From the NCBI RefSeq assembly GCF_004101865.1, contig NZ_CP026118.1, positions 3,985,001 to 4,049,000 of the forward strand: a stretch of DNA of 64,000 nt, given 5' to 3'. Both the position numbers and the translations under genes were made by a program. This document shows, piece after piece, positions 17,195 through 25,988 of the stretch. Below the pieces are notes generated by a model. The model searched no databases. It saw only the letters and a list, made by a program, of their open reading frames with translations, and was not told the DNA's origin. Position 1 is the first letter of the stretch. Every line of letters begins with the position of its first letter. This DNA comes from Halobacillus litoralis. Lineage in GTDB: Bacteria; Bacillota; Bacilli; Bacillales; Halobacillaceae.

Positions 17195-18837
17195 TGGAAG
17201 GAAAAATGATGACAAGTGCACAGGCGATTGTGGAGTGCATAAGGCGGGAGGGGATTCCGAACGTATTCTGTGTGCCGGGCGAAAGCTATTTGCCGGTGAT
17301 GGATGCAATTTCAGATGAACCGACAATCGAATTGATCTCTGCTCGTCATGAAGGCGGTGCAGCATTTATGGCTGAGGGGTATGCAAAAGCGAGTGGAAAA
17401 ACTGGGGTAGTCATGGGCACACGAGGCGTAGGAGCATCGAATTTAACGATTGGTGTACACACAGCTTATCAAGATTCCACCCCTCTCGTTGTTTTGCTGG
17501 GACAAGTCCATTCGAGCTTCAGTGGACGCGAAGGATTCCAAGAGGTGGACCTTGAAGCATTTTTCCGTCCGATTGCTAAATGGGTAGCTGAGATTCGCGA
17601 GCCACCGCGCGTCCCGGAAATCCTCCAACGGGCATTCCGTATTGCGCAAACTGGACGTCCGGGCCCTGTGGTCCTTTCCTTACCAGAGGATTTATTGAAA
17701 AAACAAGCCCCTATGACGTTCGGACCTGCCTTCACCAAGCCAGCTCCCCGGCCTAATCTCAGGGAATTGGAAGGTTTGGAAAAGTTTCTTCAACATTCGG
17801 ACCGGCCCTTAATCATTGCCGGTGGAGGTGTGAAGGGGGCAGGTGCGGAAGAAGCGCTTCAAGTTTTTGCGGAGAAATTCGAAATCCCGGTAATGTGCGC
17901 GTTCCGCCGTCACGATGTGTTTCCTAATGATGATGCACGTTATGTCGGCCATCTAGGCCTCGGAGTGCATCCGAACATTATAGAAACAGTAAGAGAAGCA
18001 GATACAATTCTTGCGATTGGAACACGCCTGTCCGAAGTGACCACACAGGACTACACCCTTTTGCAAGCCAATCAGAATTTGATTCATATCGATGTCGATT
18101 ACGGAACACTCGGGAAAGTGTATGCCCCGAATATCGGAATCATCGCTGATGCAAATGAAACTCTGCGGTCCATGATGGATTTTGAGATGCCTTTGAGATG
18201 GAAAGAGTGGGGAGCAACTCGAAGACGAGCGTATGAAGCAACTCTTCAAGTTCCTGGGAAAGCGACGGTGAACGGAAGGATCATAAGTATGATGCAGAAG
18301 CACTTGCCCTCAGATACGGTCTTCACGAATGATGCCGGGAATTTTGCAGGGTGGCTTCATTCATTTTTTCAATTCAGACAAAAGCATACCTATGTCGGTC
18401 CAACATCCGGTGCCATGGGCTACGGTATGCCGGCAGCATTGGGTGTGAAACTGGCTCACCCTGATAAAACGGTAGTTTCATTGTCTGGTGACGGTGGTTT
18501 CATGATGACTATGCAAGAATTCGAAACGGCGGTCCGTTATCAAATCCCGGTCATCAGCATCGTTTTTAACAACCGGATGTATGGAACGATCCGTATGCAT
18601 CAGGAAATCCATTATCCTTACAAAAAGATCGGAACGGACTTAGGAGAGGTTCCTTTTTCCAAATTAGCTGAAGATTTAGGGGCGGCTGGTTTTCATGTGA
18701 AGACCCCCGAGCAATTTGAAGAAGCACTTACTGCTGCTCTAAAAGAAAAAAAACCTGTCTTGATCGAAGTGGAAAGTGAAAGGGATCAGATATCCGTCTC
18801 TTCCACGATTCAACAAATGAGACAACGTACCAAATGA
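17194..18837 (+). CDS. ThDP-dependent decarboxylase (acetolactate-synthase-like), proposed 2-oxoadipate decarboxylase
   Basis: 547 residues with the three-domain ThDP fold: N-terminal PYR domain with catalytic Glu53 in SARHEGGAAFMAEGYA, a central nucleotide-type domain, and the C-terminal PP domain with the cofactor motif GDGGF (432-436) ending at FNN about 28 residues on. Annotation would be acetolactate synthase large subunit, but no regulatory subunit or ilv gene is near. Placed between an aminotransferase and an aldehyde dehydrogenase beside a lysine dehydrogenase, the simplest job is non-oxidative decarboxylation of 2-oxoadipate to glutarate semialdehyde. The TAATG overlap indicates coupling. 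Confidence 0.85.
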   Translation: MEGKMMTSAQAIVECIRREGIPNVFCVPGESYLPVMDAISDEPTIELISARHEGGAAFMAEGYAKASGKTGVVMGTRGVGASNLTIGVHTAYQDSTPLVVLLGQVHSSFSGREGFQEVDLEAFFRPIAKWVAEIREPPRVPEILQRAFRIAQTGRPGPVVLSLPEDLLKKQAPMTFGPAFTKPAPRPNLRELEGLEKFLQHSDRPLIIAGGGVKGAGAEEALQVFAEKFEIPVMCAFRRHDVFPNDDARYVGHLGLGVHPNIIETVREADTILAIGTRLSEVTTQDYTLLQANQNLIHIDVDYGTLGKVYAPNIGIIADANETLRSMMDFEMPLRWKEWGATRRRAYEATLQVPGKATVNGRIISMMQKHLPSDTVFTNDAGNFAGWLHSFFQFRQKHTYVGPTSGAMGYGMPAALGVKLAHPDKTVVSLSGDGGFMMTMQEFETAVRYQIPVISIVFNNRMYGTIRMHQEIHYPYKKIGTDLGEVPFSKLAEDLGAAGFHVKTPEQFEEALTAALKEKKPVLIEVESERDQISVSSTIQQMRQRTK

Positions 18838-18851
18838 AGGAGGAATACTAG

Positions 18852-20348
18852 GTGAGTTTAATTCAGGAAAAAGCACTGCGGAATTTCATAAATGGGGAAT
18901 GGGTGGAGCCAACGACAGGGAAGACGACAGCGGTCGTCAATCCAGCCACCTCTGAGACGATTGTACAGGTACCTTTATCAGGCAGTGAAGACGTGGTGGA
19001 AGCGACAGAAGCAGCAAAAGTGGCGCAAAAAAGCTGGGCGCTTGTACCAGCTCCGCAGCGGGCGGAAGTGCTTTATAGTGTCGGGATGATCATGAAGGAA
19101 AGAAAAGAAAAGCTTTCCCAGCTGCTGACAATGGAAAATGGGAAAGTGATCGAAGAAGCGCGCGGAGAGGTGCAAGAAGGTATTGATATGGCTTTTTACA
19201 TGGCTGGAGAAGGAAGGCGGCTTTTCGGTCAGACGACACCTTCAGAGCTGAAAGATAAATTCGCGATGAGCGTCCGCGCCCCCGTTGGAGTTGTCGGGAT
19301 TATCACGCCCTGGAATTTTCCGATCGCCATCGCAACGTGGAAGTCATTTCCTGCAATCGTAGCCGGCAATGCGGTGGTATGGAAACCGGCGACAGAAACT
19401 CCGATCATGGCGTATGAACTAGCGAAAATATTTGAAGAAGCAGGTCTCCCACGAGGGGTCATCAATGTAGTGTTCGGATCTGGTTCGACGGTCGGTGAAG
19501 CGATGATCGATCAAGATGACATCCGTGTCATTTCATTTACAGGTTCCAATGAAGTTGGCCGTAGGATCGCGGGTAAGTGTGGCCAAAGGTTGAAAAAAGT
19601 TTCGCTTGAGATGGGCGGAAAGAATGCCGTAATCGTGATGGACGATGCGGATCTTTCCTTAGCCGTCGAAGGGATCTTATGGAGTGCATATGGAACGAGC
19701 GGTCAACGCTGTACGGCATGCAGCCGTGTAATGGTCCATGAAAGTGTCAAAGATGAACTCGAAGAACGCCTGCAAAAAGAAATCGCAAAGCTGTCGATCG
19801 GAAATGGATTGGATGAGTCAATCAAAGTCGGCCCGATTATTAATCGAGCTGGTTTAGAGAAAGTCAAAAGCTATATGAGCGTTGGAAAAGACGAAGGAGC
19901 AAGACTTTTGACCGGTGGATACGTTATGGAAAACGGAGAGCACAAGAAGGGGAATTACTTTGCCCCGACGTTGTTCACAGATGTGAAACCGGATATGCGA
20001 ATTGCACAAGAAGAAATCTTCGGCCCTGTGGTGTCCCTCATCCCTGTGAAAAGTTTTGAGGAAGCCATCGAGATTAACAACAGTGTTGAATTCGGCTTGT
20101 CGAGTTCCATTTTCACTAGAGATGTAAACAAAGTTTTCGCTGCCCAGCGTGATTTGGACACCGGGATCGTCTATGTGAATGCAGGTACGACGGGTGCAGA
20201 AATCCACTTGCCATTCGGTGGTACAAAAGGGACAGGGAACGGCCATCGTGATTCGGGTGTCGCTGCTCTTGACGTATTCACCGAATGGAAAGCCGTGTAT
20301 GTTGATTTCAGTGGCAAACTGCAACGTGCTCAAATAGATGTGGAGTAG
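18852..20348 (+). CDS. NAD(P)-dependent aldehyde dehydrogenase, GTG start
   Basis: 498 residues of the ALDH superfamily with PWNFP (Asn155), FTGSNEVG, general base Glu253 in LEMGGKNA and nucleophile Cys287 in GQRCTA. The C-terminal FGGTKGTGNGHRDSG motif is like that of aldehyde dehydrogenases acting on semialdehydes. In this operon it could oxidise allysine (piperideine-6-carboxylate) to 2-aminoadipate, glutarate semialdehyde to glutarate, or both, since only one ALDH is present. GTG start at 18852, eight bases after AAGGAGG. Confidence 0.9.
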   Translation: MSLIQEKALRNFINGEWVEPTTGKTTAVVNPATSETIVQVPLSGSEDVVEATEAAKVAQKSWALVPAPQRAEVLYSVGMIMKERKEKLSQLLTMENGKVIEEARGEVQEGIDMAFYMAGEGRRLFGQTTPSELKDKFAMSVRAPVGVVGIITPWNFPIAIATWKSFPAIVAGNAVVWKPATETPIMAYELAKIFEEAGLPRGVINVVFGSGSTVGEAMIDQDDIRVISFTGSNEVGRRIAGKCGQRLKKVSLEMGGKNAVIVMDDADLSLAVEGILWSAYGTSGQRCTACSRVMVHESVKDELEERLQKEIAKLSIGNGLDESIKVGPIINRAGLEKVKSYMSVGKDEGARLLTGGYVMENGEHKKGNYFAPTLFTDVKPDMRIAQEEIFGPVVSLIPVKSFEEAIEINNSVEFGLSSSIFTRDVNKVFAAQRDLDTGIVYVNAGTTGAEIHLPFGGTKGTGNGHRDSGVAALDVFTEWKAVYVDFSGKLQRAQIDVE

Positions 20349-20397
20349 GTGGGGGAAGAATGATGAAAGATAAATAGAGAAAAAGGGAGTGCAGACG

Positions 20398-21549
20398 ATG
20401 AAAGTAGCTGTATTAGGGTCTGGACTAATGGGGAAAGAAGCGGCACGAGATTTAGTGCAAAGCGGCGGAGTTGAGAAGGTCGGTCTCGCAGACATCGATG
20501 TGAAACGAGCAGCTGAGGTTTGTGATTCACTGGGTTCATCGAAAATCGAAGCTTTCAAGATCGATGCTGGAAACACTGAAGAGCTTGCGAATTTCTTGAA
20601 AAATTATGATGTCATTATCAATGCCTTGTTCTATTCGTTTAATGAGATTGTAGCCAGGACAGCCATCGAAGTCGGTGTCCACTCTGTCGATTTAGGTGGT
20701 CACATCGGTCATATCACCGATAAAGTATTGGAGCTTGATGACAAAGCGAAAAATTCAGGTGTGACGGTGATTCCGGATTTAGGGGTCGCTCCAGGTATGA
20801 TCAATATATTAGCGGGCTTCGGCGCGAGTAAACTGGACCAGCTTGAATCGATTCGTCTCTTTGTAGGAGGCATCCCTGTCCAGCCGGAACCCCCGCTTGA
20901 ATACAACCATGTTTTTTCCATGGAAGGATTGTTGGATCACTACTCAGATCCATCTACAATCATTCGTGGAGGGAAACTGCAGGAAGTAGAATCCCTGACA
21001 GAACTGGAGAAAATCTACTTTGAACGGTTCGGGCCGTTAGAGGCCTTCCACACCTCTGGCGGAACGTCGACGTTGTTAAAATCCTTTCCGACGATTGAGA
21101 CGTTAGAATATAAAACCATCCGCTATCCAGGGCACGCAGAAAAAATGAAACTGCTTGTAGACTTGAACTTGACCGGCAGCAGTCATGTCGTCGATGTGGG
21201 CGGGGTCAAAGTGAAAACGCGTGATGTTTTATTAAAATCGATCGATCCGATTTTGGATCTGAAAGATAAAGACGATGCTGTGTTACTGCGAGTGATGGTC
21301 GGCGGCAGGAAAGCAGAAAAAGAGAAGCACTACCAATACGAGATGGTCACATATAAAGATCGGACGAGTAAGGTAACAGCAATGGCGCGCGCGACAGCCA
21401 ATACGATATCGGTCGTCGCGCAAATGATCGGTAATGATAAAATCAGCAAGCGCGGAGTTTGTCCTCCAGAGACGATCGTACCAGGCGATTTATACATTAA
21501 AGAAATGTCTGAACGAGGCGTTGTGATTCAGGAGAAAACCGAAGGCTGA
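20398..21549 (+). CDS. saccharopine dehydrogenase family; probable L-lysine 6-dehydrogenase
   Basis: 384 residues. An N-terminal Rossmann fold ([15 protein letters not shown]) is followed by the saccharopine-reductase-like domain with [30 protein letters not shown] and [14 protein letters not shown] recognise this pattern as that of Geobacillus L-lysine 6-dehydrogenase, which oxidises lysine to allysine with NAD and needs no 2-oxoglutarate; a true saccharopine dehydrogenase is the alternative. ATG 20398 lies eight bases after GGAG. Last gene of the operon, followed by a strong terminator. Confidence 0.85.
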   Translation: MKVAVLGSGLMGKEAARDLVQSGGVEKVGLADIDVKRAAEVCDSLGSSKIEAFKIDAGNTEELANFLKNYDVIINALFYSFNEIVARTAIEVGVHSVDLGGHIGHITDKVLELDDKAKNSGVTVIPDLGVAPGMINILAGFGASKLDQLESIRLFVGGIPVQPEPPLEYNHVFSMEGLLDHYSDPSTIIRGGKLQEVESLTELEKIYFERFGPLEAFHTSGGTSTLLKSFPTIETLEYKTIRYPGHAEKMKLLVDLNLTGSSHVVDVGGVKVKTRDVLLKSIDPILDLKDKDDAVLLRVMVGGRKAEKEKHYQYEMVTYKDRTSKVTAMARATANTISVVAQMIGNDKISKRGVCPPETIVPGDLYIKEMSERGVVIQEKTEG

Positions 21550-21576
21550 GATAAAATATTTTAAAAGTTTTATCCG

Positions 21577-21609
21577 GAAACCCCCTTGCTCCATGGGCAA
21601 GGGGGTTTT
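21577..21609 (+). terminator. terminator of the lysine-catabolism operon
   Basis: AACCCCCTTGC pairs with GCAAGGGGGTT around a short loop, followed by TTTTCC, 28 bases after the dehydrogenase stop. Confidence 0.85.
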
Positions 21610-21821
21610 CCACTTCGTTCAGATTTGGCTGATCCGTGGAGATATTATACAATTTATATAAACTTTACATATTCAAGCATTGCACATCAAAGAAACTATG
21701 TATGTTAGTGGGAGGGCATGGCAGTTTTTCATGAGGGTATGAAATGAGAGCCCAGGTTTGATTCACCGTAAGGAAAGGTACCTATAGGTATTTAATAGAA
21801 ATGAAGTGAGGAGTGCATAAT

Positions 21822-22106
21822 TTGTATTTGAAAGAAGTGAACAATCTCCAATTCCATAGTCAGCTATCTTTGAAGCAAGTAGAAGATCGCCTTCTCATTA
21901 CGGCGGAGTTCCCTGACGAATTTTTAAAAGAAGTCGAAATGAAAGACCCATTCCTTTATGTCACTTTGTTAGTGAGAGGTGGAGCAAGAATAAAGATCAT
22001 TGATGAAGACAGTGCAAAGCTCCACATTCCTGCCAAAAAAGATTTTGAACAGAAAACCTACCACAAGATCATTGAATTTGCGAAAGAGCATGCAAAACAG
22101 TTCTGA
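21822..22106 (+). CDS. hypothetical protein, 94 aa, TTG start
   Basis: The TTG at 21822 is eight bases after GAGGAG and is a better start than the in-frame GTG at 21813. The product is hydrophilic and mixed alpha/beta, with a strand-turn pattern (RLLITAEFPDEFLKEVEMKDPFLYVTLLVRGG) and a final helix. I do not recognise it. It stands alone between the lysine operon terminator and a repeat element. Confidence 0.55.
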   Translation: MYLKEVNNLQFHSQLSLKQVEDRLLITAEFPDEFLKEVEMKDPFLYVTLLVRGGARIKIIDEDSAKLHIPAKKDFEQKTYHKIIEFAKEHAKQF

Positions 22107-22284
22107 TAAGCGGAAGCTTACTTTAGCGTTAGGACACTTATGGGTAGATTCTTGATTTTAACAGACAAAACCGCAAAATGATTTGTCTATATATTTTTAT
22201 CAAACGCATGCATAACGATTTTGAGCTACATGATTGGCAGAGGGGCGGGCTCAGTGCACCCCCCACGGAAAGCGATCCGTTTGA

Positions 22285-22530
22285 GACCAATGGAAGAACT
22301 GCATCTTTTTGAGTTATGTATCAAATAAAGAAGCCGAGTGGGACGATTTTATCGTTCCACTCGGCTTCTTTCAGTGGACAGGAAAATCACTCTTTTAGAT
22401 AGGTCACACTGTTGATTCCACGATAAGCTGAGGCTGTTCCCCGCGGCAAGCATCCACCGACAAGCGATTCGTTAGAAGCAACAACTAACATTAACAGCTC
22501 CTCCAGATTGAGAAGGGTTTTTCAGGGGCA
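22285..22530 (+). repeat. interspersed repeat copy 2
   Basis: Same composite element as at 12,970, in the opposite orientation: imperfect end GACCAATGGAAG, hairpin GAAGCCGAG...CTCGGCTTC (22330-22368), then the segment AAGCATCCACCGACAAGCG and the closing GGGTTTTTCAGGGGC. Upstream (22,240-22,284) a tract with ACGGAAAGCG is a remnant of the sequence that also adjoins copy 1. The 611 bp between 22,107 and 22,717 hold nothing else I can support apart from the start region of the next gene. Confidence 0.8.
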
Positions 22531-22717
22531 ACATCCGTTTCCTGTAGCCCCTAACTTTCACGAACATCTCGGAATCGTGTCTTCAAGATTAAGCATTTCT
22601 TTTAAAGATATGTTCTTTTTTACACCTAATATAATATCTTTAACAATAATAATTTATTGATAAACGATAAATTATGTGTTAGATTAAATTTACATAAACT
22701 AAAGTGAGGTGCTTTTT

Positions 22718-23200
22718 GTGAAAGATGGAACAACATTATTTTTGAAATTGGCTGTCATTCTTATCGGGACGCCCGTTCTTGCTTTGTGTATATTTTTTGT
22801 ACCTGGCATTGCGGATTATGCAGGAGAAGTCTTCCCTGATATTGCATTTATGAAATATCTTGTTTTCGTATATTTATATGTGACAGCGATCCCTTTTTAT
22901 TTTGCTCTTTATCAAGCTTTCAAACTATTGAACTATATCGATAACAATAAAGCTTTCTCGGATTTATCAGTAAAAGCTTTGAAGGTCATCAAACACTGTG
23001 CGATTACGATAAGTGTTTTATACGTCATCTTTATGCCGCTCTTATATATTATAGCGGAGGCCGATGATGCCCCGGGTCTCATAGTAATTGGTATGGTCAT
23101 CATCTTTGCTTCAACGGTGATTTCAGTCTTTGCGGCCGTCCTCCAAAGACTTTTGCAAGATGCGATTCATATAAAATCAGAAAATGATTTAACGGTCTGA
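22718..23200 (+). CDS. yoaS: DUF2975 family membrane protein (YoaS-like)
   Basis: 160 residues with four hydrophobic helices (about 8-30, 45-68, 90-115, 122-145), the DUF2975 arrangement. GTG 22718 follows GAGG by eight bases. It is followed nine bases later by a small Xre-type repressor and then a DUF817 gene, the same order as yoaS, yozG and yoaT in Bacillus subtilis. Function is not established; the DUF2975-HTH pair is widespread in Firmicutes. Confidence 0.85.
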   Translation: MKDGTTLFLKLAVILIGTPVLALCIFFVPGIADYAGEVFPDIAFMKYLVFVYLYVTAIPFYFALYQAFKLLNYIDNNKAFSDLSVKALKVIKHCAITISVLYVIFMPLLYIIAEADDAPGLIVIGMVIIFASTVISVFAAVLQRLLQDAIHIKSENDLTV

Positions 23201-23209
23201 GGTGAAAAA

Positions 23210-23425
23210 ATGACAATAATAATCAATATTGATGTGATGTTGGCGAAGAGGAAAATGAGCGTAACAGAGCTTTCGGAGAAGGTTGGAATTACGATGGCGA
23301 ATCTATCTATATTGAAAAATGGAAAAGCGAAGGCCGTCCGTTTCTCAACATTAGAGGGGATATGTAAGGCATTGGATTGTCAGCCTGGAGATATATTGGA
23401 ATACAAGAGTGAAAATGATCATTAG
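23210..23425 (+). CDS. yozG: small Cro/CI-type regulator (YozG-like), 71 aa
   Basis: A stand-alone Xre helix-turn-helix: VMLAKRKMSVTELSEKVGIT, NLSILKNGKAKAVRF and the conserved end LCQPGDILEY-like (CKALDCQPGDILEYKSEND). Such proteins usually repress the operon they are encoded in. It sits between the DUF2975 and DUF817 genes. Confidence 0.9.
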   Translation: MTIIINIDVMLAKRKMSVTELSEKVGITMANLSILKNGKAKAVRFSTLEGICKALDCQPGDILEYKSENDH

Positions 23426-23455
23426 TTCCAGTGATAAAGGCTGTGGGAGGTATAA

Positions 23456-24229
23456 ATGATGAGACCGTTAAAACAGCTCATTCGTTTCGGCCGGGAACAA
23501 GCCCTGTCCTGTTTGTTTCCTGTCGTTATCTTTGCTTCTCTGGCTATTACAAAAATAGTTCCACTCCCCATTCTGCCTAGATATGACTGGCTCCTGATCA
23601 TCAGTCTCCTCATGCAGTGGATGATGGTGCGTTCAGGACTTGAAACACGAGATGAACTGAAGGTGATTTCGTTATTTCACCTCATAGGTCTTGCACTTGA
23701 GTTATTTAAAGTGCATATGGGCTCATGGTCTTATCCAGAAGAAGGATATTCCAAGGTATTTGGAGTGCCATTGTACAGTGGGTTCATGTATGCAAGTGTA
23801 GCGAGTTATCTTTGCCAGGCATGGAGACGGTTGAAAGTCGATCTTATTAAATGGCCGCCATTTTGGATGGTCGTCCCTCTTGCAGCAGCAATCTATTTGA
23901 ATTTTTTCACCCACCATTATTGGATAGACATTCGCTGGTGGTTATCCGGCCTTGTCGTCGTTGTTTTTTGGCAGTCTTGGGTCATATACGAGGTTGGCGG
24001 GGCTCGCTACCGTATGCCAATCGCCCTGTCTTTTGTTCTCATCGGATTCTTCATATGGATAGCTGAAAATATCGCTACATACTTCGGTGCCTGGGAATAT
24101 CCAAACCAGGCTGATGCATGGAGTCTTGTCCATATAGGGAAGATGAGTTCATGGCTTTTATTAGTGATCGTCAGCTTTTTGATCGTTGCCACGTTAAAGC
24201 GGGTAAAAGCGAAGGATCGGATAGTATAG
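23456..24229 (+). CDS. yoaT: DUF817 family membrane protein (YoaT-like), 257 aa
   Basis: About eight hydrophobic helices with conserved aromatic and charged residues inside (HMGSWSYPEEGYSKVFGVPLYSG, NFFTHHYWIDIRWWL, ENIATYFGAWEYPNQADAW) are the signature of DUF817. ATG 23456 follows GGGAGG; a second ATG three bases later is equally possible. Third gene of the yoaS/yozG/yoaT-type unit. Function is unknown. Confidence 0.85.
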   Translation: MMRPLKQLIRFGREQALSCLFPVVIFASLAITKIVPLPILPRYDWLLIISLLMQWMMVRSGLETRDELKVISLFHLIGLALELFKVHMGSWSYPEEGYSKVFGVPLYSGFMYASVASYLCQAWRRLKVDLIKWPPFWMVVPLAAAIYLNFFTHHYWIDIRWWLSGLVVVVFWQSWVIYEVGGARYRMPIALSFVLIGFFIWIAENIATYFGAWEYPNQADAWSLVHIGKMSSWLLLVIVSFLIVATLKRVKAKDRIV

Positions 24230-24383
24230 CCAATTGATTTTGTATGAATGGACGTTAAGACATTCATTGGTACGCCGTTAGGGATAGCCACGTGGTCTCA
24301 GGTTCTGAAATGAAAAAATACTCCTCTGGTCAAATCTACATTGTGATAAACTTGAGAAAACAATCTCAATGAGGAGAAATACC

Positions 24384-25988
24384 ATGAACAAAGCGCGATT
24401 TAAACTGAGTACCATGATAATTTTCTATGTACTTTTGGTGGTCTTGTTTTCATTATTGATCACAGATCTTCTAATCACGGAGAGTACAAGCAATAATATA
24501 CGGGAGCAGCTTGAAGAGAAGGCACTGATCGTTTCCCGGATGGTAGCGGAATCAGAAATCGTTCAAGATGAATTGCAAAGCTCTTCAGAGAATCAAAACG
24601 TTCAGGATTATGCTATGAGAATACAAGAAGCATCAGATGTTATGTTTGTAGTCATTATGAATATGGAAGGAGTTCGTCAGTCTCACCCCAATCCAGAATT
24701 GATCGGCAAGCAATTTGTCGGAGGTGACGAGGCGAGAGTCTTAAACGGAGAAGAGTACATATCTGTATCTGAAGGAACGTTAGGGCAATCCGTTCGGGCC
24801 TTTACACCAATTATCGCAGACAACGGGGAACAGGTCGGGGCAGTGTCAATAGGGATCTCACTTGATGCACTTGAAGCATCGCAGCAAAGCAGCCATCGGA
24901 ATATCCTGATCGGCTCCTTAGTCGGGGCGCTTGTAGGTGTGATCGGGGCATATCTGTTGGCGCGGTATATTAAGAAAAACATGTTCGGACTTGAACCTGT
25001 AGCGATTGCGCGAATCCATGAGGAGCGAAACCGTATGCTTCACTCTGTCCGGGAGGGGATAATTGCCGTAGATGCCGATGCCAAAATCACCCTTGTCAAT
25101 AAATCAGCACGGGACATTTTTAAAAAAGCAGGACTTGAAGGTGAAGACCCGATCGGGCTTGAGGTTTCCGAGTACCTGCCACATTCTATGCTCCAGAGAG
25201 TACTGCACACAGGCGAGGCAGAAACCGATGAAGAGCAGATCATTAACGGATCATCCATTATCGTGAACCGGGTTCCTCTGGTCGTAAACGATGAAGTGGT
25301 CGGTGCGATCTCAACATTCCGAGATAAAACCGAAGTCAACCAACTGGCTGAGCAGCTGACAGGTGTAAGATTATATGCCGAATCGCTTCGTGCTCAATCC
25401 CATGAATTTAAGAATAAGCTGCATGTCCTGCTGGGTATGGCTGAATTGGAATCATTTGATGAGGTGAAGTCCTATATCAAACGGCTGGTTAATCACCAAA
25501 TCCATGAAGCGGATATCATGACGAATAAAATGAAGGATCCTGTTCTCGCTGGATTTATGATTGGCAAGCTCAGCTATGCTCGTGAACAAAACATCCGATT
25601 ATCTGTGAATTGTGAAACCGTTATTCCAGCAGCAAGTGATGAATCGGTGACCCATGAATTAGTCACGATTATAGGAAACCTGCTGGATAATGCAATTGAA
25701 AGTCTGGAAGGAAAGGAAGAGAAGCGCATTTCTCTTGTCTTATCTTATGTAGATGAATTGCTGGAAATTGATGTGAGTGACACAGGAAGCGGAATTCAAG
25801 AAGTGCCCCAGCAGGAGATCTTTCAAAAAGGAGTGTCGACGAAAGGAAATGACAGGGGTTATGGGCTGTATCTTGTAAAATCGAGTGTAGAATCCCTCGG
25901 CGGCTCCCTGGAGATTGAGTCCGAAGCAAATAAAGGAACGGATTTCAGCGTCATCATTCCCTATGAAGCGGAGGTGGAACAGGCATGA
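24384..25988 (+). CDS. malK: CitA/DcuS-type sensor histidine kinase, probable malate sensor
   Basis: 534 residues: helix 1 (10-31), an extracytoplasmic PAS-like sensor domain (to about 170, with SHPNPELIGKQ and the typical GQSVRAFTPI), helix 2 (173-195), a cytoplasmic PAS, and a SpoOB-type dimerisation helix with phospho-acceptor His340 in RAQSHEFKNKLHV, then an HATPase with GNLLDNAIES and GYGLYLV. This is the family of DcuS, CitS and MalK. The following malic enzyme and 2-hydroxycarboxylate symporter make L-malate the likely ligand. ATG 24384 follows GAGGAG. Overlaps the regulator gene by ATGA. Confidence 0.92.
   Translation: MNKARFKLSTMIIFYVLLVVLFSLLITDLLITESTSNNIREQLEEKALIVSRMVAESEIVQDELQSSSENQNVQDYAMRIQEASDVMFVVIMNMEGVRQSHPNPELIGKQFVGGDEARVLNGEEYISVSEGTLGQSVRAFTPIIADNGEQVGAVSIGISLDALEASQQSSHRNILIGSLVGALVGVIGAYLLARYIKKNMFGLEPVAIARIHEERNRMLHSVREGIIAVDADAKITLVNKSARDIFKKAGLEGEDPIGLEVSEYLPHSMLQRVLHTGEAETDEEQIINGSSIIVNRVPLVVNDEVVGAISTFRDKTEVNQLAEQLTGVRLYAESLRAQSHEFKNKLHVLLGMAELESFDEVKSYIKRLVNHQIHEADIMTNKMKDPVLAGFMIGKLSYAREQNIRLSVNCETVIPAASDESVTHELVTIIGNLLDNAIESLEGKEEKRISLVLSYVDELLEIDVSDTGSGIQEVPQQEIFQKGVSTKGNDRGYGLYLVKSSVESLGGSLEIESEANKGTDFSVIIPYEAEVEQA

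Noticed and set aside
19854-20576. 240-codon minus-strand frame
   Set aside because: It is a shadow of the aldehyde dehydrogenase and lysine dehydrogenase genes and has no recognisable domain.
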